A stretch of DNA of 32,102 nucleotides from Methyloterricola oryzae (lineage in GTDB: Bacteria > Pseudomonadota > Gammaproteobacteria > Methylococcales > Methylococcaceae). The stretch covers positions 1-32,102 of the forward strand of contig NZ_JYNS01000026.1 in the NCBI RefSeq assembly GCF_000934725.1, in the 5' to 3' direction. Below the pieces are notes generated by a model that did no database searches, was not told the DNA's origin, and saw only the letters and a program-made list of their open reading frames with translations. This document shows, piece after piece, positions 6,603 through 16,805 of the stretch. Position 1 is the stretch's first letter. Each line of letters opens with the position of its first letter. The translations under genes were made by a program, and so were the position numbers.

Positions 6603-7952
6603 ATGCGCTCCACATTCGCAAAGCCCCTCGGCCTTGCATTCAGCGTCTTGCTAGTCGCTCAAGCACACGCGGCTGACTCCGTCGTTTCGCGCCGGCACGC
6701 CGATGAGGCTCGCGAATACGACCGGTCCGAGTCGCTCGTTGAACCGGTTGGTGACCTTGCCCTGCCGCAGGCCCTTGCCCTGGCGCTACTTCATAGCCCG
6801 GACTTGAAGGCGTATTCCTGGGAAGCCAGGGCTCAGGAAGCGGCTACCCTGCAAGCCAGTCTAATGCCCAATCCCACCTTTGGGGCGAACGCCGCTAACT
6901 TTGGCAATAATTCCATCCGGGGTTTCGACGGCGACGTCGTGACCGTGGAACTCAGCCAGTTGATCGAACTGGGCGGTAAGCGCGGCAAGAGGACCCAGGC
7001 CGCGTCTTTGACGCGGGATTTGGCGGAGTGGGACTATGAGGCCAAGCGGATTGATGTATTGGCGCAGGTCTCGCGAGCGCTCGTCGACGTGATCGTCATC
7101 CAGCAACGGCTGGAACTCGCACAGCAAACCCTGGATCTCTCGGAGCAGGTGATCACGGCTGCGTCAGCGCGTGTTCTGGCCGGAAAATCCTCCCCCATGG
7201 AAGAAACCAAGGCCAAAGTCGTCCGCTCCTCGGTGCAGATTGAAATGACGCGGGCGCAACGGGAGTTGGAAGCGGCCCGTCACAAGCTGTCTGCCAACTG
7301 GGGCAGTTCCACGCCGAAATTTGCCAGGGTCGTTGGCAACCTGGATGACATCCAGCCCCTGCCGAGCCTCGATAGCCTTCAGCAGCGCCTTCTCGACAAT
7401 CCCGATTTGGCCCGATGGGCGACGGAAATCACGCAGCGACAGGCGGTGATCGAGGTTGAAAAGTCCAAAGCCATCCCGGACGTGACCGCCACCCTAGGGG
7501 GAAGCAACTACCTCATGACCAACGACTATGCATTGGTCGTCGGCGTTTCCTTTCCCTTGCCGGTGTTCGACCGGAATCAGGGCGGCATCAAGGAAGCGGA
7601 GCGACGCCTGACCAAAGCGGAAGAAGAACGCCGGGGAACTGAAGTCAGGATCACCACGGCCCTGAATGCCGCCTATCAAAACCTGGATGCCGCCCATGTC
7701 GAAATCGAGTCGCTGCGGGAAAACGTTCTGCCCGGCGCACAACAGGCTTTTGATGCGGCCGGAACCGGCTATCGCCTAGGAAAATTCAGCTTCATGGACG
7801 TGTTGGACGCACAACGCGCCTTGTTTGCCGGCAAAGCCCAATATCTCCGGGCGCTGGCCGACTATCACCAATCCGTCGTCGACGTTGAACGGCTAATCGG
7901 TGGTCGCCTGAATGAAGGCAAGGAACCATCCAAATCACAGAGGCATCCATGA
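6603..7952 (+). CDS. czcC: CzcC-type outer-membrane factor (TolC family)
   Basis: A 449-residue protein with signal peptide (cleavage after AQAHA, about residue 23). It has the two repeated outer-membrane-efflux-protein halves of the TolC fold. Landmarks are LPQALALALLHSPDLKAY near residue 55, the ELSQLIELGGKRGKR strand-helix junction typical of CzcC/CusC, and a second half with FDAAGTGYRLGKFSFMDVLDAQR near residue 395. The length is normal for the family. It forms the trimeric outer-membrane duct for the CzcA pump. The ribosome site GCGGAG is well placed. The stop overlaps the czcB start (ATGA), so translation is probably coupled. Confidence 0.92.
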   Translation: MRSTFAKPLGLAFSVLLVAQAHAADSVVSRRHADEAREYDRSESLVEPVGDLALPQALALALLHSPDLKAYSWEARAQEAATLQASLMPNPTFGANAANFGNNSIRGFDGDVVTVELSQLIELGGKRGKRTQAASLTRDLAEWDYEAKRIDVLAQVSRALVDVIVIQQRLELAQQTLDLSEQVITAASARVLAGKSSPMEETKAKVVRSSVQIEMTRAQRELEAARHKLSANWGSSTPKFARVVGNLDDIQPLPSLDSLQQRLLDNPDLARWATEITQRQAVIEVEKSKAIPDVTATLGGSNYLMTNDYALVVGVSFPLPVFDRNQGGIKEAERRLTKAEEERRGTEVRITTALNAAYQNLDAAHVEIESLRENVLPGAQQAFDAAGTGYRLGKFSFMDVLDAQRALFAGKAQYLRALADYHQSVVDVERLIGGRLNEGKEPSKSQRHP

Positions 7953-9424
7953 AGATCAGTGAGCGCACCGCCATCATTGGCGTCATCCTCGTCGGCATCG
8001 TGCTGGCGATTCTCATCCTAAAAACCGAAGTTGCGCCGGTCTCCGGTGAACACGAGGAGGCAACAGCGGAGTCGGGCGACGTCGAACGCGGTCCCCATGG
8101 CGGCCGACTTTTTGATGATCAGGGCTATGGACTGGAAGTCTGCATCGTCAAACGGGGCGGCCAACCGGAGTTTCATGTCTATGCCACCCAAGCCGGAAAA
8201 CCCTTACCTCCCTCAACGACGGATTTGTCCATCCTTATCGAACGGCTGGGTCGCAAGCCGCAGAGGCTGAGTTTCATCCCTGAAGGCGATTATCTGAAGA
8301 GCACCGTTGCAGTCGACGAGCCGCATTCCTTCAAGGTGTCCATCACTGCCCGATATCAGCAAGCCACCCACCGATTCGACTACGAGCAGATCGAAGGCCG
8401 GGTGAGCATGAGCGACGAACAAATTGCCCAGAACAACATCGAGATTCTGACGGCAGGACCTGCGCGTATTCAGAGCCTGCTCAAATTAATCGGCGAAATC
8501 CGCTTGAACGAGGATCGTCTGGTCCATGTCGTGCCGCGACTGGCCGGCATTGCCGAATCGGCAACGGCCAATGTCGGCGAATCGGTCCGCAAGGGACAGT
8601 TGCTCGCGCTGATCTCCAGTCAGGCGTTGGCGGATCAGCGTAGCGAGCTGCTTGCCGCGCAAAAGCGGCTTGGGCTCGCGCAATTGACCTATGAACGGGA
8701 GAAAAAGCTCTGGGCGGACAAAATTTCCGCCGAGCAGGATTATCTGCAGGCGCGCAATGCCCTGCAGGAAGCGGAAATCGTCGTTCAGACAGCGCAGCAG
8801 AAACTGGCTTCCCTCGGTAGCGGCACCACCAGCAAAGGCGATCTCACGACCTATGAGATCCGTTCTCCGATCGACGGAGTGATCATCGAAAAACACTTAT
8901 CGTTGGGCGAGGCGGTCAAGGACGATTCCAATATTTTTGTCATCGCCGATCTTTCCACGGTTTGGGCGGAAATGACCATTTACGCCAAAGACTTGAATGT
9001 GGTGAAGATAGGCCAGCATGCCACGGTCAAGGCGACGGCCTTCGACTCCGAGAGCGGAGGCAAGGTCTTCTACGTGGGCGCCCTGGTCGGTGAACAAAGC
9101 CGCACGGCCAAGGCGCGCATTGTGTTGCCCAATCCCGATGGCATCTGGCGGCCTGGTCTTCCAGTGAACATCGAGGTGTTGGCCGATGAGGTCTCGGTGC
9201 CGGTGGCCATTTCCAACGAAGCCATTCAGACCGAGCATGACGAGACCGTCGTTTACGTCCGCTACGGAACGGATTTTGAGGCCAGACCTTTGGCGTTGGG
9301 CCGCACCGATGGCCGCCTGACCGAAGTCGTCAAGGGCCTGGACGCCGGCGAGCTTTATGCCGGCAAGAACAGCTTTCTGATCAAGGCCGACCTGGGCAAG
9401 GCCAGTGCCGCCCACGAAGACTAG
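7949..9424 (+). CDS. czcB: CzcB-type periplasmic adaptor (membrane fusion protein)
   Basis: A 491-residue adaptor with an N-terminal membrane anchor (about residues 7-25). An extra domain follows, beginning RGPHGGRLFDDQGYGLEV (about residue 46), which is common in heavy-metal adaptors. Next come the barrel-sandwich halves (VVPRLAGIAESATANVGESVRKGQLLALI and YEIRSPIDGVIIEKHLSLGEAV) around a coiled-coil hairpin (about residues 230-295), then the beta-barrel and membrane-proximal domains. It links CzcA to CzcC and in related systems can bind metal itself. The start overlaps the czcC stop by four bases. A PII-like gene, not czcA, follows directly. Confidence 0.92.
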   Translation: MKISERTAIIGVILVGIVLAILILKTEVAPVSGEHEEATAESGDVERGPHGGRLFDDQGYGLEVCIVKRGGQPEFHVYATQAGKPLPPSTTDLSILIERLGRKPQRLSFIPEGDYLKSTVAVDEPHSFKVSITARYQQATHRFDYEQIEGRVSMSDEQIAQNNIEILTAGPARIQSLLKLIGEIRLNEDRLVHVVPRLAGIAESATANVGESVRKGQLLALISSQALADQRSELLAAQKRLGLAQLTYEREKKLWADKISAEQDYLQARNALQEAEIVVQTAQQKLASLGSGTTSKGDLTTYEIRSPIDGVIIEKHLSLGEAVKDDSNIFVIADLSTVWAEMTIYAKDLNVVKIGQHATVKATAFDSESGGKVFYVGALVGEQSRTAKARIVLPNPDGIWRPGLPVNIEVLADEVSVPVAISNEAIQTEHDETVVYVRYGTDFEARPLALGRTDGRLTEVVKGLDAGELYAGKNSFLIKADLGKASAAHED

Positions 9425-9435
9425 GAGGGTAAGAC

Positions 9436-9777
9436 ATGAAACAGATCACAGCCATTATCCAACCGCACCGGCTGGAGAAGGTCGAGGAAGCCTTGCACCG
9501 CCTGGAGCATTTGCCTGGCTTCACCATCCTCAACGCACGCGGCCATCCTCGCGGCAAAGGCCCCAAGGGCGCCTTCACCGCCCACGAATGGGCCCCGGAC
9601 AGCCACGCGCAACTGGTGCTGTTGATCATCTGCGCCAACGAGCAGGGCGAAGAAGTCGTTGAAGCGATACGGAAAGCCGCCTATACCGGACATCCTGGTG
9701 ACGGCCTCATCGCGGTTTCCGATGTCTTCAATGTGTTGCGCATCAGTTCCGGCGAACAAGGCCCGGATGCCATCTGA
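9436..9777 (+). CDS. PII-like protein of heavy-metal efflux operons (PII-NG type)
   Basis: A 113-residue GlnB-fold protein with a strong AGGAGG site just after the czcB stop. The ferredoxin-like pattern is visible: MKQITAIIQPHRLEKVEEAL at the start, a T-loop region around residues 36-55 without the usual GlnB uridylylated Tyr context, and a B-loop-like TGHPGDGLIAVSDV (about residues 84-97). The C-terminus VLRISSGEQGPDAI matches the end of GlnB proteins. Members of the divergent PII group called PII-NG are known to sit in RND metal-pump operons. A regulatory contact with the pump, or nucleotide or metal sensing, is inferred; nitrogen regulation is unlikely here. Confidence 0.85.
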   Translation: MKQITAIIQPHRLEKVEEALHRLEHLPGFTILNARGHPRGKGPKGAFTAHEWAPDSHAQLVLLIICANEQGEEVVEAIRKAAYTGHPGDGLIAVSDVFNVLRISSGEQGPDAI

Positions 9778-9787
9778 CAGAGGCTGA

Positions 9788-12979
<3,192 letters not shown>

Positions 12980-13018
12980 CCATCGCTACTTCGGCACAGG
13001 TATTAATCCGCTTGGTGA

Positions 13019-13393
13019 TCACAATTCTCGAAGGGACTCCGTCAGGATACTGATGGCTGAACCGACAAACAAAAAGGCGATCAGACTTCCAATGACGATG
13101 TCTGGCCAAAATGACGCGAGCAGATAACAGCCGACTGCGGCGAGCAAAACGCAGACATTCGCGATGAAGTCATTTCTCGATCAAAGCCAGGTCGATCGCA
13201 TGTTCAGATTGTCACTGCGATGGCGGTAAAGCAGAGCGAGGCAGAGTAGATTCGCGAGAAGGGCTAGGCTGCCAATCACCCCCATCGTCAGCACCTCGGG
13301 CATGACCTTGTTGACAACCTTATAAACAGCCTCGCCCAACACGCCCAATCCAAACGCGAACATGAATAGTCCTTTGATCTGGGCGGCTGCCAT
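13019..13393 (-). pseudogene. Cation diffusion facilitator gene, 5'-truncated and with an in-frame TGA
   Basis: Read on the minus strand from 13393, the frame gives QIKGLFMFAFGLGVLGEAVYK, then a hydrophobic segment, then LYRHRSDNLNMRSTWL. A TGA follows where related CDF proteins carry Cys (TWLCSRND). The same frame continues RNDFIANVCVLLAAVGCYLL and LIAFLFVGSAISILTESL to a stop at 13019. So a single codon change interrupts an otherwise good C-terminal membrane portion. The N-terminal third is missing: the homology ends exactly where integrase sequence begins on the other strand (about 13395). It belongs to a CDF subfamily different from the intact gene at 4605. Confidence 0.8.
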
Positions 13394-13394
13394 C

Positions 13395-13576
13395 CGGGTC
13401 CACGATCTTCGACACACCTTCCGCATGCGCCTGCGAGCGGCGGGGGTTTGCTTCGAGGACCGGCAGGATCTACTGCGGCACAAGTCGAGCCGTACACGAC
13501 GCACTACAGCAAGGCGGAGATCCGCAATCTGCTGGAAGCGTTGGGGTCGATTTGTGACAGGGAGGAACGGCCCTGA
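13395..13576 (+). pseudogene. Tyrosine recombinase (phage-type integrase), C-terminal remnant with frameshift
   Basis: From 13395 the plus strand encodes RVHDLRHTFRMRLRAAGV, the conserved HxLRHT box, followed by FEDRQDLLRHKSS, the usual LLGHxS helix. The frame then slips near 13489-13500. In the next frame it reads TTHYSKAEIRNLLEALGSICDREERP and stops at 13576, where the Tyr of THYS corresponds to the catalytic nucleophile. The N-terminal and core-binding parts are absent. It points toward a hairpin and a tRNA 3' half, the usual order of integrase and att site in a genomic island. Confidence 0.82.
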
Positions 13577-13635
13577 ATCGTGCTGATCCGCCAGGCTATA
13601 GGCTGAAGGATTCCGGCAAATTTCCGGCAAAGAAA

Positions 13636-13668
13636 AAAGGCTTACCCCGCGATACGAGATAAGCCTTT
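13636..13668. terminator. Hairpin between integrase remnant and tRNA 3' half
   Basis: AAAGGCTTA (13636-13644) and TAAGCCTTT (13660-13668) form a perfect 9-bp stem with a 15-base loop. The A-run before it makes a T-run on the minus strand, so it could terminate transcription leftward, or serve the integrase gene. A hairpin of the same kind sits beside the other tRNA half at 31795. Confidence 0.5.
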
Positions 13669-13676
13669 GATTGTAA

Positions 13677-13720
13677 GGTGGTCCATGTAGGGATCGAACC
13701 TACGACAAACGGATTAAGAG
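13677..13720 (-). repeat. tRNA 3' half (Lys-CTT-like), probable integration site scar
   Basis: On the minus strand the anticodon loop CTCTTAA is followed by a stem half, a variable region, a perfect T-arm (GTAGG-TTCGATC-CCTAC), seven acceptor bases and A-CC. The 5' half of a tRNA does not precede it: the bases before the loop do not pair. Such 3' fragments mark att sites of tyrosine-integrase elements. The loop reads CTT, which would be tRNA-Lys. It is not a functional tRNA gene. Confidence 0.7.
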
Positions 13721-14166
13721 GAAGATCGCAGGCCACCATTATCGCTATAAATCAATGCCTTGCATTAGCCCGCCCTACCCTTTCGAAACGATATAAAGCA
13801 TTGATTCATTTGTAGCATAGCTCTGTAACGGTTACGAATTAGCTACAGTCCAAAGCCTCACTCTATTATGTACCTGGCTACCACTACGTTTAGCAAGCGG
13901 TCAATACCATCTTGATTCGGAGATCACCTCCCCACATGCCTGTTTGAAACTGAGGTGGCTGATTGTGTTGTACTTCGTGTATTGTGCCATTTGAGAACTC
14001 GTCGAGGCCGACGGCAAACGCGGAAGATTTGTCGTTTTGTTCTGGGCGAGGGAAAGCAGGCGTTTCCCTCCAGTACACTAGGTTTCAATCTTGAGGATTC
14101 CGCCCGCTATATGAGCAGTTTAATCGGTCCAGGGTCTGGACTGGGGCCTTCGCTAACGAGGATCAC
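13721..14166. other. Non-coding stretch after the att scar
   Basis: About 450 bases without a convincing gene. It is AT-richer than its surroundings to about 13880. TGTAGC (about 13811) and GCTACA (about 13841) form a loose inverted repeat. A perfect hairpin GTCCAG-GGT-CTGGAC lies at 14127-14141, some 25 bases before the next gene. A 62-codon minus-strand frame at 13890-14078 shows no recognisable features. Confidence 0.4.
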
Positions 14167-15624
14167 ATGAAGAAGAACGTCAACGCGCGAACTGCCCTCA
14201 TCTTGCTGGCCGCCATAGTTCAGGCGTCTTGCGTATGGAAGACGGGCACGCAATCCACCAACACGGAAATGGCGACCGCTCAGGCCCAAGACACGGCCAA
14301 GCAGAAGGAAGCCCTCGAAGCCGGCGTCGAGGCGGTTATCTACGGCTATCCGCTGGTCATCATGGACGCTACGCGAAAGAAGATCTCGAACGTCGCAGCC
14401 GCCGGGCCTTCGGCTGCCCCCGTAAACCAGTTTGCGCACATGCCGAGCTTCCCGGACGCGTCCTTCAAGGACGTCGTGCGCGCCAACGTTGATACTCTTT
14501 ATTCGTCAGCATGGCTGGACTTGTCCAAAGAGCCGATCGTGCTGTCGGTGCCTGACACCCAAAATCGATTCTACTTGATGCCGATGATCGATGCCTGGAC
14601 CAATATCTTCGCGTCGCCCGGAAAAAGGACCACCGGAACCAAAGCCGGACATTTCGCGATCTCCGGGCCGGGGTGGACAGGCACTTTGCCCGCTGGCATC
14701 ACGCAACTGAAATCGCCGACCAACATGGTCTGGATCATCGGGCGCACGCAGACCAACGGTCCCAAAGACTATGCCGCCGTACATGCCATCCAGAAGCGAT
14801 ACAGGCTCACGCCCCTATCCGCTTTCGGGAAGCCCTACACCCCACCGCCGGCGGCCGTGGACCCTACGGTCGACATGAAGCTGGCGCCGGTCCAGGCCGT
14901 CGCCACGATGAGCAGCGCCGCTTTCTTCAACACCCTGGCCGTTCTGATGAAGGACAATCCCCCACCCCGGGAAGACGCTCCGGTACTCGCGAAGCTCGCC
15001 AAAATCGGAATCGTGCCGGGACAGCCATTCGATCCCACCAAGCTCGAACCGCCCGTGGCGCAGGGCTTGGAAAAGGCGCTGCCGACCGCCCTGGACAAAC
15101 TGACGGATGCCGCCAAGCATGTTGGCGCCCCGGTCAACGGTTGGCGAGTACCTTCGCTGAATATGGCGGCCTATGGCACAGACTACACGACACGGGCGGT
15201 GGTTGCCCTGATTGGACTCGGAGCGAATCTGACTTCGGACGCCGTGTATCCCTCGGCGTTCGTCGATGGCGAGGGCAAGCCGCTCAGCGGCGCCAATCAG
15301 TACGTCCTGCATTTTGAGAAGGGTCAGGAGCCGCCGGCTCGCGCCTTCTGGTCCGTGACGATGTATGATCCGGATTCGTTCTTTGTGCCCAACCAAATCA
15401 ACCGTTACGCACTCAGCAGTTGGATGCCCTTTAAGCGCAATGCCGACGGTTCGCTCGACCTTTACATCCAGGCCGACCCGCCAGGCAAGGCGAAGGCGGC
15501 GAACTGGCTGCCCGCCCCCAAGGGCGCTTTCAGTTTGACGCTGCGCATGTACTGGCCCGACGAACGGTCTCCCTCCATCCTGGACGGCACGTGGATACCG
15601 CCCGCCGTTCGGCGAGCTCCGTGA
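14167..15624 (+). CDS. DUF1254/DUF1214 domain protein, exported
   Basis: A 485-residue protein with a signal segment (residues 4-22, ending VQASC; the lipobox is weak because position -3 is Gln). The N-terminal DUF1254 region includes EAVIYGYPLVIMDATRKK, RANVDTLYSSAWLDLSKEPIVLSVPD and RFYLMPMIDAWTNIFASPG. The C-terminal DUF1214 region includes YVLHFEKGQEPPARAFWSVTMYD and FSLTLRMYWPDE. Both domains are widespread and have no settled biochemical role. A GAGGA site precedes the ATG. The outer-membrane barrel 104 bases downstream may be a partner. The sequence appears complete. Confidence 0.88.
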   Translation: MKKNVNARTALILLAAIVQASCVWKTGTQSTNTEMATAQAQDTAKQKEALEAGVEAVIYGYPLVIMDATRKKISNVAAAGPSAAPVNQFAHMPSFPDASFKDVVRANVDTLYSSAWLDLSKEPIVLSVPDTQNRFYLMPMIDAWTNIFASPGKRTTGTKAGHFAISGPGWTGTLPAGITQLKSPTNMVWIIGRTQTNGPKDYAAVHAIQKRYRLTPLSAFGKPYTPPPAAVDPTVDMKLAPVQAVATMSSAAFFNTLAVLMKDNPPPREDAPVLAKLAKIGIVPGQPFDPTKLEPPVAQGLEKALPTALDKLTDAAKHVGAPVNGWRVPSLNMAAYGTDYTTRAVVALIGLGANLTSDAVYPSAFVDGEGKPLSGANQYVLHFEKGQEPPARAFWSVTMYDPDSFFVPNQINRYALSSWMPFKRNADGSLDLYIQADPPGKAKAANWLPAPKGAFSLTLRMYWPDERSPSILDGTWIPPAVRRAP

Positions 15625-15728
15625 AAGTTCGTTTACGAAAACGCCGCATGATCAGGCTATCATCGGCATCAGTCTTCGATCGGAAGGGGCATCGCAACTG
15701 GATTGAACCCCCAGGGAGATTTTAAAAC

Positions 15729-16625
15729 GTGAGTCTTGTGGAAGCGTCTAATCCCTCGACCGGCCCAGCGCCGAAAATCCTTTTTCGCCGGAAATCCTCT
15801 TGGCCTCGCTTGGCGGTCTTCGCCTTCACATCCTGGGTCCAGGCGGCGCCGGCAGAGGGGCCGGAATCGATTACGCCGACCCAAACAAGTCCGTGGGCCT
15901 TTAATCTCAGCACCTACCTCTGGATGTCCGGGGTGAAAGGCGATTTCAAGGCCGGGCCGGTCAGCCAATCGGTGGACGCCAGTTTCATCGACATCAACAA
16001 TAAGTCCCGCGAGTTCCCGCTGGGTTTCATGGGCCGCTTCGAAGCCCATTACCAGCGATTCGGCTTCTACCTGGACGGCAACTACATGAGCCTGCGGTTC
16101 AAGCCCAAGTTCGGCGACATCAGCCATGGCATCGATAGCGAACTGGGCGTGATGGATTACGGCCTGGCATATCGTGTGCTGGGCCCTTCGGCGGCGGAGG
16201 TACCCTCCACCCTGGCGAACAAGGGCAATGCCAACTGGTTGGAAGCCTACACCGGCGCGCGCACGATCTGGCTGGATAACAGTGTTGAATTCAAGACTCC
16301 GTTCGGCAACCCTTTGAATGGCCCGCGCAGCTTCTCGGCGAGCAAGTCGTTCACCAGCCCGGTGGTGGGCGCGCGCTTCATGGTTGGCTTTACTCCGGAG
16401 TGGTTCGTCCTAGTGGACGGGAACTTCGGTGGATTCGGCACGGGCGGCGTGCAGTTCACCGGATCGGTATTGGGCGCCTTGGGTTATCGCACCACCATTT
16501 TTGACATACCTACGTCCATCGAATTGGGTTACAAGGCGCTGCGCTACAACATGGACAAGAATGGCCCCATCGAAACCAACGCCACCTTGAATGGCCCCTT
16601 CATGGGTTTGACGGGCTACTGGTGA
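15729..16625 (+). CDS. Outer-membrane beta-barrel protein
   Basis: A 298-residue frame from GTG 15729, with GGGAGA upstream. A signal peptide appears at residues 26-40 (LAVFAFTSWVQAAPA). The mature part has alternating hydrophobic strands rich in aromatic girdle residues: WAFNLSTYLWMSGVKGDF, FGFYLDGNYMSLRF, WFVLVDGNFGGFG and SIELGYKALRYNMDK. It ends in an aromatic residue (GLTGYW), as outer-membrane proteins do. No ligand can be named. It follows the DUF1254 gene on the same strand and is convergent with the cytochrome gene. The N-terminal 25 residues before the signal may not be translated. Confidence 0.75.
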   Translation: MSLVEASNPSTGPAPKILFRRKSSWPRLAVFAFTSWVQAAPAEGPESITPTQTSPWAFNLSTYLWMSGVKGDFKAGPVSQSVDASFIDINNKSREFPLGFMGRFEAHYQRFGFYLDGNYMSLRFKPKFGDISHGIDSELGVMDYGLAYRVLGPSAAEVPSTLANKGNANWLEAYTGARTIWLDNSVEFKTPFGNPLNGPRSFSASKSFTSPVVGARFMVGFTPEWFVLVDGNFGGFGTGGVQFTGSVLGALGYRTTIFDIPTSIELGYKALRYNMDKNGPIETNATLNGPFMGLTGYW

Positions 16626-16805
16626 TCGTGCGCAGGCATCGCGGCCTGATGGCACCGACGGCTCCCAAAGCGATGCCGCTCGGGATCCCCATTTCGCCGC
16701 TCCCGAGAATCTGAGCTTGCCGCCACTTTGAACTGATGGCCCCGTGCTGCCGCCCGGGTCCGTCAAAAGCCGTCGCGTCCAGGGTCCAGATTGGCCGCAG
16801 CCTCC

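Noticed and set aside
13677-13720. Functional tRNA-Lys gene
   Set aside because: As above: the bases before the anticodon loop do not pair with the retained stem half, and no 5' half is found.
16635-16677. Inverted repeat GGCATCGC/GCGATGCC as terminator between convergent genes
   Set aside because: The loop is 27 bases and no T-run follows on either strand, so termination is not supported.
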